NCBI RefSeq assembly: GCF_900625095.1 | Contig: NZ_LR130760.1 | Span: forward strand, 222,301 to 286,300 | Source: Acinetobacter ihumii | GTDB lineage: Bacteria > Pseudomonadota > Gammaproteobacteria > Pseudomonadales > Moraxellaceae | Direction: 5' to 3' | DNA length: 64,000 bases | Shown: piece after piece, positions 19,648 through 30,489 of the stretch | How positions within the stretch are numbered: position 1 is the stretch's first letter | Layout: every line of letters begins with the position of its first letter | Position numbers and translations under genes: made by a program | The notes under the pieces: generated by a model | What the model saw: the letters and a program-made list of their open reading frames with translations, nothing else | Database searches by the model: none | Told to the model about the DNA's origin: nothing

Positions 19648-20382
19648 ATGCAATCATGGTCATTGTTTTTAGTCGGTGCGTGTATTGCAGGTTTTATTCA
19701 GGGCCTGACAGGTTTTGCCTTTGCACTGGTCGCCATGTCTTTTTGGGTGTGGGCTTTGCCACCTCAACTTGCTGCTCCATTGGTGGTGTTTGCTTCCCTT
19801 TGGTGTCATATCATTGCGCTAAGTAAGGAACGTCCACATCAGCTTGGTATCTCTCTGGTTATTCCTTATATCCTCGCAGGTTTAATTGGCGTTCCTTTAG
19901 GAAGTTATCTTTTACATCAGATCAATGCGGAAACATTTAAACTGATTTTAGGTGTTTTTTTGCTGATCTGGTGCCCTGTCATGTACTTAGCTCCAGAATT
20001 TAAGTCATTAAAACGCTTAGGCAAAAAAATTGATGCAGTGATTGGCTTTTTGGGTGGTGTATTAGGTGGACTCGGTGGTTTTTGTGGATCTTTACCCTCT
20101 GCATGGGTGATGCTCAAGGGTTTAAATAAAATTGAACAACGATACATTCTCAGGCATTTTAATTTTGCGATTCAGCTTTTTACTTTTGCAGTTTATATAT
20201 TTCAGGGAACGGTACAGCTCAATCAATGGCCGTATATTATGGTATTAATGATCAGCGTCACCATTCCTGCAATCTTGGGTTCACAGCTATTTTATAAAGT
20301 TTCAGAAAAACAATTTAAGCATATCGTGCTGTCTTTATTATTTGCCTCAGGTACATTTTTAGTGATTTCAACTGTGATTTAA
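19648..20382 (+). CDS. TauE/SafE family permease
   Basis: 244-aa polytopic protein (about 7-8 hydrophobic segments) with the TauE/SafE (DUF81) pattern: an N-terminal ...GFIQGLTGFAFALVAM motif, repeated in the second half as FLGGVLGGLGGFCGSLPS. Members move organosulfur compounds or other small anions, but no partner gene suggests the substrate here. It follows rsmD by 32 bp, so co-transcription is possible, and converges on the next gene. Confidence 0.85.
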   Translation: MQSWSLFLVGACIAGFIQGLTGFAFALVAMSFWVWALPPQLAAPLVVFASLWCHIIALSKERPHQLGISLVIPYILAGLIGVPLGSYLLHQINAETFKLILGVFLLIWCPVMYLAPEFKSLKRLGKKIDAVIGFLGGVLGGLGGFCGSLPSAWVMLKGLNKIEQRYILRHFNFAIQLFTFAVYIFQGTVQLNQWPYIMVLMISVTIPAILGSQLFYKVSEKQFKHIVLSLLFASGTFLVISTVI

Positions 20383-20390
20383 CATTTAAT

Positions 20391-20624
20391 TTATTGTGGA
20401 CGATCTAAACGAACGGCGCGTATATCGCGCACTATTTCTTCCTCACGGCGCTCACGTACATCATCATCGTCATTTTGCTGTTGAGGTTGTAAGCTCCAAT
20501 GTTGTATATGATAAATCGGCGATAAATTAGCACTAGGCAAACTGATTTGTGCCTGAATCGGAACACTCAACATACATCCCAATAGACTCAGTATAACCAA
20601 GAGTATGGAACGAAATTTTTTCAT
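20391..20624 (-). CDS. Small secreted protein, unknown
   Basis: 77 aa. A Sec signal peptide (MKKFRSILLVILSLLGCMLSVPIQAQ) leads to a short mature part with an acidic run (NDDDD) and an Arg/Glu-rich tail (VRERREEEIVRDIRAVRLDR), probably helical. The family is not recognised. Size, signal peptide and normal codon use support a real gene. Convergent with the TauE permease, 8 bp apart. Confidence 0.6.
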   Translation of the reverse strand: MKKFRSILLVILSLLGCMLSVPIQAQISLPSANLSPIYHIQHWSLQPQQQNDDDDVRERREEEIVRDIRAVRLDRPQ

Positions 20625-20760
20625 TCTCAGTCACCGCATTGCCTCTCAAACTCCAATCAGTCTGCCTGAAACCACATCAATGAATTTGAAGAAAAGACAA
20701 GCAATGTATGCTTGTTCGTTATCTCTTCTGTTAAAACGGTAAATAAATTTAACTACAATC

Positions 20761-21216
20761 TTAAAAAGACCAAATCCAGAAAATACGAATCAATTGACCA
20801 CGATCATAAGGAAAACTCGAAATATATTCATAACCGATTTTATGATCAGCATTAATTTTATAAGTCATCCCATAACCAAATGAAATGGATAAATCATGGG
20901 CACTGATATGCTCTGAGCCAGCATTGATCATTTTATTTTTTAAGGCATCGGTATTATAGGCGGTGTAATTATAAATGTTGATCCGTTCATTCGAATAAAA
21001 AGGGTTTTTCAGGATTTCATAATCATTTTCTTCTTGATCGTGCTGCTCAGCTAGATGTTTTTGGATTTGATTCAGATCGGTATTTTCAGGATGATGCTGC
21101 TCATCAACAATCTGTTCTGGGTTATTTTTTGCAAAAAAATCATAGGCATAAACATTGGATAAGCATGTGATTCCACCGACGACCAACAACCCCAAAATGA
21201 TGTACTGAAAACCCAT
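20761..21216 (-). CDS. Hypothetical exported protein with barrel-like C-terminus
   Basis: 151 aa. An N-terminal hydrophobic segment (IILGLLVVGGITCLSNVYA) could be a signal peptide. A His/Glu/Gln-rich middle follows (EQHHPENTDLNQIQKHLAEQHDQEE). The last ~45 residues look like two amphipathic beta-strands ending in aromatic FWIWSF. The His-rich part could bind metal, of possible note beside the urease/nickel genes, but this is inference. A terminator separates it from hupE. Confidence 0.55.
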   Translation of the reverse strand: MGFQYIILGLLVVGGITCLSNVYAYDFFAKNNPEQIVDEQHHPENTDLNQIQKHLAEQHDQEENDYEILKNPFYSNERINIYNYTAYNTDALKNKMINAGSEHISAHDLSISFGYGMTYKINADHKIGYEYISSFPYDRGQLIRIFWIWSF

Positions 21217-21237
21217 GATCTGATGAAAACAACCAAT

Positions 21238-21262
21238 AAAAAAGGTAGCATACGCTACCTTT
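21238..21262 (-). terminator. Terminator of the urease/hupE operon
   Basis: On the minus strand AAAGGTAGC-GTAT-GCTACCTTT followed by a T run, about 20 bases after the hupE stop. Confidence 0.85.
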
Positions 21263-21284
21263 AAACTTGAATAAATACAAACGA

Positions 21285-21857
21285 CTAAGTTAAGCCGATC
21301 ACAGCAACAATCGCAGCCAATCCTGCCATGATCTTACGTCCATAAGGGACATAACGATTGATCAATTCACCCAAGCCAAGTCCTAGCGCATAGAGGATTG
21401 CCATACCAGAAATCATGCCTAATACCAATCCGACCACATGACCTTGTGGCGCAAGCTCAACACCATGCGCCATGCCATGAAAACTCGCCATTAATGCCGC
21501 AGCTAGGGGTAAAACACGATAGGATTTGCTCCATAACGACACGGCTAACACTATCAGCGAAGCAACAATGCCATATTCAGTCATATTGGCAGGTACAATC
21601 TGATTAGCGCCTAAAACAAAACCAACTACCAAGCTTAGGCTTAAACCCAATATCCCCAAGACTCGCCATTGTTTAGCAACTGTCCAGAGCAAAACACCAA
21701 AACCAATCGCCATCACCAGATGGTCAAGTCCCGTAAATGGATGAATCAGACCTTCCCAAAAACCCACATGCATCTGATCATGCCCAGGATGTGCCATCAC
21801 CATCATTGGTAAAAAGCCAAAAACCATAGCTAACACGTGTTTGTTGAATGCGCGCAT
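21285..21857 (-). CDS. HupE/UreJ nickel permease
   Basis: 190-aa inner-membrane protein of the HupE/UreJ family. After a signal-like helix ending MVMA comes the conserved HPGHDQMHVGFWEGLIHPFT motif (residues 23-42) with GLDH, then six further hydrophobic segments including SFHGMAHGVEL. The histidines are proposed to handle Ni2+. It is the last gene of the urease cluster, 10 bp after ureG, which fits supply of nickel to urease. Confidence 0.9.
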   Translation of the reverse strand: MRAFNKHVLAMVFGFLPMMVMAHPGHDQMHVGFWEGLIHPFTGLDHLVMAIGFGVLLWTVAKQWRVLGILGLSLSLVVGFVLGANQIVPANMTEYGIVASLIVLAVSLWSKSYRVLPLAAALMASFHGMAHGVELAPQGHVVGLVLGMISGMAILYALGLGLGELINRYVPYGRKIMAGLAAIVAVIGLT

Positions 21858-21866
21858 AGCGCCTCC

Positions 21867-22481
21867 TTAAGCTTTAAATAAGCCCTGTTTTTCAATAAAT
21901 TCGATGATCTGATTAAGTCCATCTTCAGTTTTCATATTTGAAAATAAAAATGGTTTTTCACCACGCATACGTTTGGCATCCTGCTCCATCACATCCAGAT
22001 TTGCCCCGACCATAGGTGCAAGATCGGTCTTGTTAATAATCAGCAAATCAGACTTGGTAATGCCAGGTCCGCCTTTACGTGGAATCTTTTCACCACCACC
22101 AACATCAATCACGTATAAAGTCAAATCAGAGAGTTCTGGGCTAAAGGTCGCCGCCAGATTATCGCCACCACTTTCAATGATGATCAATTCCAAACCATCA
22201 AACTTTTCACATAAATCATCTATTGCAGCCAGATTAATCGAAGCATCTTCACGAATTGCAGTATGCGGACAGCCACCTGTTTCTACACCCACAATACGGT
22301 CTGGAGACATCGCCTCATTGCGGGTTAAAAAGTTTGAGTCTTCCTTGGTATAAATGTCATTGGTCACTACGGCCATATTGTATTTATCACGTAATGCGCG
22401 GCACAAATTAAGGGTCAATGCGGTTTTACCTGATCCGACTGGCCCACCGATACCGACACGTAAAGGACTACGTTCTGTCAT
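21867..22481 (-). CDS. ureG: Urease accessory GTPase UreG
   Basis: SIMIBI-class GTPase that powers nickel delivery to the urease active site with UreD-UreF-UreE. 204 aa with P-loop [11 protein letters not shown], the CPH metal site in [14 protein letters not shown], and the NKTDLAP base-specificity motif. Start ATG 22481. A 144-bp gap holding a palindromic element separates it from ureF upstream, unlike the tight spacing elsewhere in the cluster. Confidence 0.96.
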   Translation of the reverse strand: MTERSPLRVGIGGPVGSGKTALTLNLCRALRDKYNMAVVTNDIYTKEDSNFLTRNEAMSPDRIVGVETGGCPHTAIREDASINLAAIDDLCEKFDGLELIIIESGGDNLAATFSPELSDLTLYVIDVGGGEKIPRKGGPGITKSDLLIINKTDLAPMVGANLDVMEQDAKRMRGEKPFLFSNMKTEDGLNQIIEFIEKQGLFKA

Positions 22482-22517
22482 AATTATTTCCTATTGCTAT
22501 AACTGGGTTAAATTTTT

Positions 22518-22620
22518 TGGGAGAACATCTTAGATTTCTTTCATTGGGCCTTCTTAATTCTCAGTGAGGAAGAAAATAAAGAAAGTCCAAATAATGATGA
22601 AAAACCTATCTAAGATCCCC
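22518..22620. repeat. Palindromic element between ureF and ureG
   Basis: About 100 bp bounded by inverted ATCTTAGAT (22527-22535) and ATCTAAGAT (22608-22616), each flanked by a G/C run (GGGAGAAC and CCCCC). Further complementary purine/pyrimidine tracts lie inside, so the whole can fold into a long imperfect hairpin. It looks like a miniature dispersed repeat placed in the operon. No second full copy was seen in this window. Confidence 0.45.
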
Positions 22621-22625
22621 CACAT

Positions 22626-23288
22626 TTATGATCTAAATAATCTGGAATACTGCGTTTCATGTTGCATACTCAACATGGCATAACGTGGTAAAGCACTGCT
22701 GAGTTCATCATCCTGTAATGCCAAAGCCTGCTCAACTGCCTGTGGTACAAGGCTATGCAAATGCCATAAAATGCGCTGTCCACTCATCTGCCCCAAAGGC
22801 ACAGTTTTTACCGCTGCCAACACCTGATTTTCCAGTACACTAAAGCTATATGCAGTCAAAACATCCGCTTTATTTAAACCTAACCGACCACAGAGTTGTG
22901 CATACACAGGAACAAAACCGAATTGCTTTTTCACCTCAACGGGCATTTTCAGGACATCTTTAATCCATGCATTTAAGGAGAATGCCAACTGCTGTGATTC
23001 GGCTAAAAGCTCTTTGCTTTCACGACTGGCTTTATATAAATTTGCCCAGTGTAAAAATTGCGCATCATCTGCATAAGATTGCACCAGTCGCTTAAGTACA
23101 GGCAGTTCAAATCTAACTAGCAGCATTTCCAGCACTTCTTCAAAATAAGCCATACAGCTTGCTTCATTCTGGATCAGCCCAGTTTCAATCGCTGTTTCTA
23201 CTCCCTGAGAATAACAATAGGCACCCACAGGTAAAGCCGTTGAGGATAAAGTCAACAGTTTGAGTAATTGCGCTGCATTAATGGACAT
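22626..23288 (-). CDS. ureF: Urease accessory protein UreF
   Basis: 220-aa all-helical chaperone that, with UreD, recruits UreG to apo-urease. The family start [20 protein letters not shown] and the SQGVETAIE segment are clear. Its ATG lies 11 bp inside the 3' end of ureE, indicating translational coupling. Confidence 0.94.
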   Translation of the reverse strand: MSINAAQLLKLLTLSSTALPVGAYCYSQGVETAIETGLIQNEASCMAYFEEVLEMLLVRFELPVLKRLVQSYADDAQFLHWANLYKASRESKELLAESQQLAFSLNAWIKDVLKMPVEVKKQFGFVPVYAQLCGRLGLNKADVLTAYSFSVLENQVLAAVKTVPLGQMSGQRILWHLHSLVPQAVEQALALQDDELSSALPRYAMLSMQHETQYSRLFRS

Positions 23289-23757
23289 GATGCAAGGACT
23301 TAATTGGGCTTAAACGATGATCATGGGCATGTTGTGCATATGCACCACTTTCAGGTTCAAACGCATGTTCGACCAGTTTTACATGCAAGCCTAAGCCTTC
23401 GACCATTTCTGCCAGTACATGATCAGGTTCAAAATACAGCGCATAAGGAGTAAGCATTAATGGCACATGGCGGTTACCCAAATGATAAGCCGCTTTAAGC
23501 AATTCAAAATCAGTCTTGGCAGTCACTTGCATCAGTTGTTCAGGTTTAGCATCAACACGCAACACCTCACCCTCATTGGTGGCAATAAAAGAGCCACTAC
23601 GTAAAATGCCAGTACGTGGCAAATCCGCACCAATATCAGTGCCGTTGCTTAAAGTGGCACGAAAGCGTGATTTTTGACGTGTATCAAAGCTCAGTTCAAC
23701 CGTTTCAAAGGCTTGATCTGATGCAATTTCATCAAGACGCTGGGTGTAGATTTTCAT
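23278..23757 (-). CDS. ureE: Urease accessory nickel chaperone UreE
   Basis: 159-aa nickel metallochaperone. It has the N-terminal peptide-binding beta domain (residues ~1-70, with the [14 protein letters not shown] segment) and the C-terminal metal-binding domain with [11 protein letters not shown]. The tail is histidine-containing but short (HAHDH ... LHHVH), less extreme than the poly-His tails of some species. It overlaps ureF and follows ureC by 27 bp. Confidence 0.94.
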   Translation of the reverse strand: MKIYTQRLDEIASDQAFETVELSFDTRQKSRFRATLSNGTDIGADLPRTGILRSGSFIATNEGEVLRVDAKPEQLMQVTAKTDFELLKAAYHLGNRHVPLMLTPYALYFEPDHVLAEMVEGLGLHVKLVEHAFEPESGAYAQHAHDHRLSPIKSLHHVH

Positions 23758-23784
23758 ACAATTCCTCGTACTTATTTTTAATCA

Positions 23785-25485
<1,701 letters not shown>

Positions 25486-25515
25486 AACAAATGACCTTCT
25501 AATCTATTTTATTTC

Positions 25516-25824
25516 TTAATCCAATGCACCCATGACACGCCCTGCAAAACCATACACTTCTCGTTTGCCCGCCAATGCCACTAATTCAACGTCACGGCTT
25601 TGCCCTGGCTCAAAACGTACTGCTGTTCCTGCTGCGATATTTAAGCGATAGCCTTTAGTTTGCTCACGATCAAATTGCAACGCATCGTTGGCTTCGGCAA
25701 AATGAAAATGTGAACCGACCTGAATTGGACGGTCACCTATATTCGCCACACTGACTTTTAGCGTTTCACGTCCGACATTCAGTTCAATGTCACTGTCAGG
25801 CGTAATGACTTCACCGGGAATCAT
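25516..25824 (-). CDS. ureB: Urease beta subunit
   Basis: 102-aa structural subunit starting [20 protein letters not shown], with the [15 protein letters not shown] core and the [16 protein letters not shown] end typical of UreB. Separate from ureA, as in most Gram-negative ureases. Confidence 0.97.
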   Translation of the reverse strand: MIPGEVITPDSDIELNVGRETLKVSVANIGDRPIQVGSHFHFAEANDALQFDREQTKGYRLNIAAGTAVRFEPGQSRDVELVALAGKREVYGFAGRVMGALD

Positions 25825-25844
25825 GTTGTTCTCCTTCTTTATTG

Positions 25845-26147
25845 TTATACGATGGGTTGATGAACCGTGACCAGCTTTGAACCATCAGGAAAAGTTGCTT
25901 CAACTTGTACCTCTGCGATCATCTCAGGTACACCATCCATCACGTCATTCTTAGTCAATAATGTCGTACCATAATGCATGAGTTCCGCCACACTCATGCC
26001 ATCACGTGCACCTTCAAGCAAAGCTGCCGAAATAAAAGCCACAGCTTCTGGATAATTTAATTTTAAACCACGTGCTTTGCGTCGCTCTGCCACTAATCCA
26101 GCAGTAAAAATCAGCATTTTGTCTTTTTCGGTCGGATTAAGTTCCAT
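25845..26147 (-). CDS. ureA: Urease gamma subunit
   Basis: 100-aa subunit starting [20 protein letters not shown], with [21 protein letters not shown] and the C-terminal [14 protein letters not shown]. Follows ureD after a 110-bp gap and precedes ureB by 20 bp. Confidence 0.97.
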   Translation of the reverse strand: MELNPTEKDKMLIFTAGLVAERRKARGLKLNYPEAVAFISAALLEGARDGMSVAELMHYGTTLLTKNDVMDGVPEMIAEVQVEATFPDGSKLVTVHQPIV

Positions 26148-26257
26148 GAGTCATTCCTCATCTTCATGATTCAGTTTAAGCAAAATATATGCACAATTCC
26201 GCATGTGTAGGTTCATATGTGCGCTAAGTAAAATGCCTTATTCAATACAGCGTATAT

Positions 26258-27133
26258 TTAAGTTCGCCAGATACGTGGAAATTCTTCGTCCAGATCAAAC
26301 CAATAACGACGCAAGCGTGCTCGAATTGCAGCAAAAGCATCGTGACAAATACGCACATCATCACCCAAAAAACGCGCACACACGACATCTTCCAATAAAG
26401 TCAAGGTGACTGGTACATTCATACGCATCATTAACTCACGAATCAATTCAATATGTTGCTCTAAATACAAAGAGGCACGAAATTTTTCAGGCGCTACTGC
26501 CCACAAACTCCCCATGACGGCATGGCCATTCATCCCCAGACACGATGACAGCCAACGATCCTGACCTTTAAAACGCAGTGTATCTGCCACTAAAAGCTTA
26601 TGTTCACGATAGAGTTTAAACTGGTTGGCATAGGCTCCGTTTTGAAAGGTTTCGGCGCGTGCCTGTCGACCTATTACCAGCATATCCCATCCAATAAAAC
26701 TGGCACTTTGATCCAAATGCATACTGGTTTCTGAATGTGCATTTGCGCCATCAAACAACATGGTTTCTTGGGGAAGCCATTCTAAGCTTGAATGATCTTT
26801 TACTTGTAAATGAATATGCTGAAATGCCTGTTTCCCATTGGTTTTATACCATTTGCCTGCGCCGGGAGTGGTCACAACTGCATGAGCATTTTGCTGACTC
26901 ATAATTTGAAAAGTCAGATGATCCCCCCCTGCAATTCCAGCTGGTGGGTGCACAATAATGGCATGGCAAACTCCTGTTTTTTCAGGCCATAGCATTTTTT
27001 GCACCCGAACAGGACCATAATGTCTTCGATGATTCATAATGGTGCGATCACCATCATGTTGAAATCCTAGCTCTAATTCGGCATACCACAAAGCCTTAGA
27101 CCTTTGGGTGGTAAAGTCTTGTGGTTGATTCAT
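26258..27133 (-). CDS. ureD: Urease accessory protein UreD
   Basis: 291-aa scaffold that binds apo-urease first and recruits UreF and UreG for nickel loading. Family motifs seen are [25 protein letters not shown] and [12 protein letters not shown]. First gene of the urease cluster; a possible sigma-54 promoter lies ~30-55 bp upstream. Confidence 0.94.
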   Translation of the reverse strand: MNQPQDFTTQRSKALWYAELELGFQHDGDRTIMNHRRHYGPVRVQKMLWPEKTGVCHAIIVHPPAGIAGGDHLTFQIMSQQNAHAVVTTPGAGKWYKTNGKQAFQHIHLQVKDHSSLEWLPQETMLFDGANAHSETSMHLDQSASFIGWDMLVIGRQARAETFQNGAYANQFKLYREHKLLVADTLRFKGQDRWLSSCLGMNGHAVMGSLWAVAPEKFRASLYLEQHIELIRELMMRMNVPVTLTLLEDVVCARFLGDDVRICHDAFAAIRARLRRYWFDLDEEFPRIWRT

Positions 27134-27171
27134 TACATTCCTTTTATAACTAAATACAGTGGTATTTTATA

Positions 27172-27189
27172 AAGCAAAAATTGCACCAA
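27172..27189 (-). promoter_or_regulatory. Possible sigma-54 promoter of the urease operon
   Basis: TTGGTGCAATTTTTGCTT on the minus strand has the GG-N10-GC spacing and a perfect TTGC -12 box, but the -24 box (TTGGTG) departs from TTGGCA. A start near 27162 would give a ~30-base leader before ureD. Nitrogen control of urease makes this plausible. Confidence 0.4.
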
Positions 27190-27402
27190 TATCTTGCAAA
27201 TTATGCTTTTTCAAATCATTTGTTCTATTTATCACCGATCCTAAGGCAATAAATTTGTTTCATCAGTGCTTTTTATTTCTCTTGTGGCTAAAAATAAAGA
27301 GGGTCTAAACAGTGATAAAACAATCCCAATATTAATTTGATTTCAATCTAGGTTTTTCCTAATCTTGACTTTATCTTTATAGCATTTAAAAAGCGATTCT
27401 AC

Positions 27403-28164
27403 ATGCAAATTCAAGAGCAAATTGTGCTGGTTACTGGTGGTGCACGTGGTCTAGGTTTGGCAATTTCACAGGCATTACTCGAACAAGGTGCGCGTGTTGT
27501 GGTCAACTATCTAAATAGCCAGACTGCCGCAGAACATTTAAAACAGCAATTTCCAAGTCAAGTTTTTATTTATCAAGCAGATGTCACACAAACTGATCAG
27601 GTTATCGAGATGTTTAAGGCTGCCAATAATCATTTTGGAAATGCCATTACTTCTGTGGTCAATAACGCATTAGTTCATTTTGAATTCAATGGTGATGCTC
27701 GTCCGCATATTGCAAACCTAAGCTGGAACACTATGCAACAACAATTTGAAGGTGCGGTTAAAGCTGCAATAAATACGCTGCAAGCAGGTCTTGAGGATAT
27801 GAAAGCAGCGAAGTTTGGACGAATCGTGAATATAGGCACCAATCTGGCACAAAACCCTGTGGTGCCTTATCATGACTATACAGCAGCCAAAGCAGCACTA
27901 TTGGTCTTTACTCGTACCAGTGCCCATGAGCTTGGTGAATATGGTATTAATATCAATATGCTTTCAGGCGGTTTACTCCAAACTACAGATGCCAGTAAGG
28001 CAACCCCTGAGGCTGTTTTTGATTTAATTGCAGCATCAACACCTTTGAGACGTACCACCACCCCACAAGAATTTGCCGATGCGGTTTTGCTTTTTTTATC
28101 ACCATGGTCGCGTGCTATTACAGGTCAAAATTTAATGGTAGATGGTGGCTTGGTCAAAAATTAA
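27403..28164 (+). CDS. Short-chain dehydrogenase/reductase
   Basis: 253-aa NAD(P)-dependent Rossmann oxidoreductase of the FabG-like classical SDR group. Cofactor motif TGGARGLG near residue 11, NNA motif (VVNNALVHF), active-site Y-T-A-A-K (in YHDYTAAKAAL) and the C-terminal ITGQNLMVDGGL are present. The usual catalytic serine region reads NIGTNLAQN, so Thr may stand in for Ser. Substrate unknown; it is a single gene ending in a terminator. Confidence 0.87.
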   Translation: MQIQEQIVLVTGGARGLGLAISQALLEQGARVVVNYLNSQTAAEHLKQQFPSQVFIYQADVTQTDQVIEMFKAANNHFGNAITSVVNNALVHFEFNGDARPHIANLSWNTMQQQFEGAVKAAINTLQAGLEDMKAAKFGRIVNIGTNLAQNPVVPYHDYTAAKAALLVFTRTSAHELGEYGININMLSGGLLQTTDASKATPEAVFDLIAASTPLRRTTTPQEFADAVLLFLSPWSRAITGQNLMVDGGLVKN

Positions 28165-28189
28165 GACTTTATCCCTCGAATGAAAAAAC

Positions 28190-28219
28190 GCTTAATTAGC
28201 CAAAAATTAAGCATTTTTT
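28190..28219 (+). terminator. Terminator of the SDR gene
   Basis: GCTTAATT / AATTAAGC stem with A run before and seven T after. Confidence 0.88.
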
Positions 28220-28292
28220 TCAAATACGCCATCTTTTTTATCTTGAAATTCTTATAAAATATGCTCCATCTTTTATCTTCACTTCATTGCTT

Positions 28293-28616
28293 ATGAAATT
28301 TTTCTTTATGATGGCAAGTTGCAGCTTAATGTTTGGCTGCGCCTTAGGAAATTCGAGTGAAGTTAAACGTGCAGAAAAAATGCTTGAACATTTTCAATGC
28401 AAGAATATTGAAGTTCATGATATGCCTCGAAGTAGTATTAACACGTTTCATCAGCAATCTTTAGCAGTGAGTAAAGAAAAAGCCAGTACCTATATTGAGC
28501 AATATAAACACGGGGAAACACTGTTTGATATGCCATTGGATCAGGTCGTAGAACAACAATATCAATTGTATAAATCGGCTTGTCAGTCCTTAGGGGGAGT
28601 TACATCTGATGACTAA
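28293..28616 (+). CDS. Small envelope lipoprotein candidate, unknown
   Basis: 107 aa. A hydrophobic N-terminus (MKFFFMMASCSLMFGC) ends at C16 in a rough lipobox. The mature part is charged and helical (SSEVKRAEKMLEHFQC...VSKEKASTYIEQYKHG), with three cysteines including QCKN and SACQS. ATG 28293 was chosen over an in-frame TTG at 28287. No family recognised. Confidence 0.6.
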   Translation: MKFFFMMASCSLMFGCALGNSSEVKRAEKMLEHFQCKNIEVHDMPRSSINTFHQQSLAVSKEKASTYIEQYKHGETLFDMPLDQVVEQQYQLYKSACQSLGGVTSDD

Positions 28617-28763
28617 TGGTCAATTTGTTAAAAATGATCCTACACTACCGATTTAATACTTTAAAAATGATTGTTTTCAAATTGCTTACATATCCATACT
28701 ATTTTTAGTACTTATATTTTTATAGTCTAAGTTTTGCTTTAAAAATACTTGGAAAAAATCAAT

Positions 28764-29252
28764 ATGAAAAAATCACTTCTGGCGATTGCAATCGTAAGTA
28801 CCTTATTAGTAGCGTGTTCAAAAAAAGAAAATCAAAATGAAACAACGGTTCCGGCGGATCAAAATACGGTCGCATCTGCTCCTGCTGAAACTGCAACCGC
28901 AGTTGATACTGCACATACTGCTGAAAATTCATTGGATTGGGCGGGTGAATATAAAGGTAAACTCCCTTGTGCTGATTGCGAAGGCATCCAAACAGAGCTT
29001 GAACTTCACGATAATAAAACCTTTGAATTGAAAGAGACTTATATGGGTTCAAAAAGTGATGGTAAACCAGTGGAGACCAAAGGTAGTTTTAGCTTCGATA
29101 ATAGCAAACCATCCGTGATTATCTTGGATACTCAACCTGATAAACGTCAATTCTTTATTGGTGAAAATACGGCAACTGCATTAGATATGGAAGGTAATAA
29201 GATCGAAGGTGCAATGGCTGATCTTTATGTTCTGAAAAAAGAAAGTCATTAA
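28764..29252 (+). CDS. NlpE-like lipoprotein
   Basis: 162-aa lipoprotein with lipobox LVAC (C18), an Ala/Thr-rich linker to about residue 55, and a domain like the NlpE N-terminal domain: DWAGEYKGKLPCADCEGI with the CxxC pair C69/C72. In E. coli NlpE senses surface contact and copper and signals to Cpx. Only the N-terminal domain type is present here, so the signalling role is not assured. Monocistronic with a terminator. Confidence 0.82.
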   Translation: MKKSLLAIAIVSTLLVACSKKENQNETTVPADQNTVASAPAETATAVDTAHTAENSLDWAGEYKGKLPCADCEGIQTELELHDNKTFELKETYMGSKSDGKPVETKGSFSFDNSKPSVIILDTQPDKRQFFIGENTATALDMEGNKIEGAMADLYVLKKESH

Positions 29253-29294
29253 AACCGCTCGTATATTAAAAACTCATATATTTAAAAATATTAC

Positions 29295-29322
29295 ATACCA
29301 ATCCTCAGGGATTGGTATTTTT
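29295..29322 (+). terminator. Terminator of the nlpE-like gene
   Basis: 10-bp stem ATACCAATCC / GGATTGGTAT with loop TCAG, then T run. Confidence 0.88.
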
Positions 29323-29440
29323 AAAAATACCGCATAACGGAATAAAATTTCTAAAAAACTAATTTTAACTACAAAAAATAAAACTCTATAGTAAAATCAG
29401 ACGACCATTTAAACCTAATAATGAATAAGGATCGTTTGCC

Positions 29441-30412
29441 ATGAAAACGCGTGTAACAGAATTACTGGGTATTGAATATCCGATTGTTCAAGGAGGAATG
29501 ATGTGGGTAGGTCGTGCAGAATTGGCGAGCGCCGTTTCCAATGCCGGGGGCTTAGGTATATTGACGGCACTGACACAACCAACACCAGAAGATCTAGTCA
29601 AGGAAATTCAGCGATGTCGTGATATGACAGACAAACCTTTTGCGGTGAATCTCACCTTTTTACCCGCGATTAATCCCCCACCCTATGCCGAATATCGTCA
29701 GGCAATTATTGAAAGTGGTATTAAAATTGTCGAAACTGCAGGCAATAAACCGCACGAACACATTGAAGATTTAAAAAAGCATAATATTACCGTGTTACAT
29801 AAATGTACGTCGGTACGTCATGCCCTGTCTGCTGAGCGCATGGGTGCAGATATCATTTCAATAGATGGTTTTGAATGCGCTGGACACCCAGGTGAAGATG
29901 ATATTCCCGGTTTAATCTTAATTCCTGCCGCAGCAGATCAAGTCAAGATTCCACTCATTGCCAGTGGCGGTTTTGCTGATGGTCGCGGTTTAGTGGCAGC
30001 GTTAGCACTAGGGGCAGAAGGCATCAATATGGGAACTCGTTTTTGTATGACGCAAGAAGCACCCATTCATGAAAAAATTAAGCAGTATTATTTAAATCAG
30101 GATGAACGTTCGACCAATTTAATTTTTAGAAATTTTCGTAACACCACTCGGGTGGCTAAAAATAGTGTTTCGGATTTGGTGGTTGAACTCGGTAAAAAAC
30201 CTGATATTCAGTTCGAAGAAATTCGTCCTTATGTGGCTGGTGCAAAAGGTCGTGTAGCCTTAGAAACAGGCGATGTCGATGCAGGTTTACTTTCTGCTGG
30301 ACAAGTTTTAGGGTTGATTCATGACATTCCAACATGTAATAGCTTAATTCAAAATATTATGACTGAAGCACAACAGATCATTCAGCAACGCTTGAGTCGC
30401 TTCATGCTTTAA
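29441..30412 (+). CDS. Nitronate monooxygenase family flavoprotein
   Basis: 323-aa TIM-barrel FMN enzyme of the nitronate monooxygenase (2-nitropropane dioxygenase) family. Family features are the N-terminal YPIVQGGMMWVGRAELA, SNAGGLGILTA, the ECAGHPGEDD loop, and the FMN phosphate-binding part ASGGFADGRGLVAALALGA with GINMGTRF. Members oxidise propionate-3-nitronate or related nitronates. Single gene, converging on aceA across a shared terminator. Confidence 0.88.
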   Translation: MKTRVTELLGIEYPIVQGGMMWVGRAELASAVSNAGGLGILTALTQPTPEDLVKEIQRCRDMTDKPFAVNLTFLPAINPPPYAEYRQAIIESGIKIVETAGNKPHEHIEDLKKHNITVLHKCTSVRHALSAERMGADIISIDGFECAGHPGEDDIPGLILIPAAADQVKIPLIASGGFADGRGLVAALALGAEGINMGTRFCMTQEAPIHEKIKQYYLNQDERSTNLIFRNFRNTTRVAKNSVSDLVVELGKKPDIQFEEIRPYVAGAKGRVALETGDVDAGLLSAGQVLGLIHDIPTCNSLIQNIMTEAQQIIQQRLSRFML

Positions 30413-30449
30413 TTTTATTTAATGATTAAAGACATTTGTTCGAATCAAA

Positions 30450-30475
30450 AAAAACCCTGCTTGCGCAGGGTTTTT
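30450..30475. terminator. Bidirectional terminator between nitronate monooxygenase gene and aceA
   Basis: AAAAACCCTGC / GCAGGGTTTTT stem with loop TTGC; A/T runs on both sides serve both converging genes. Confidence 0.9.
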
Positions 30476-30489
30476 CAAAACCATTCGTC

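Noticed and set aside
20761..21216. Extra urease accessory or nickel protein because of His-rich middle
   Set aside because: No family match is seen and a terminator divides it from the urease operon; left as hypothetical.
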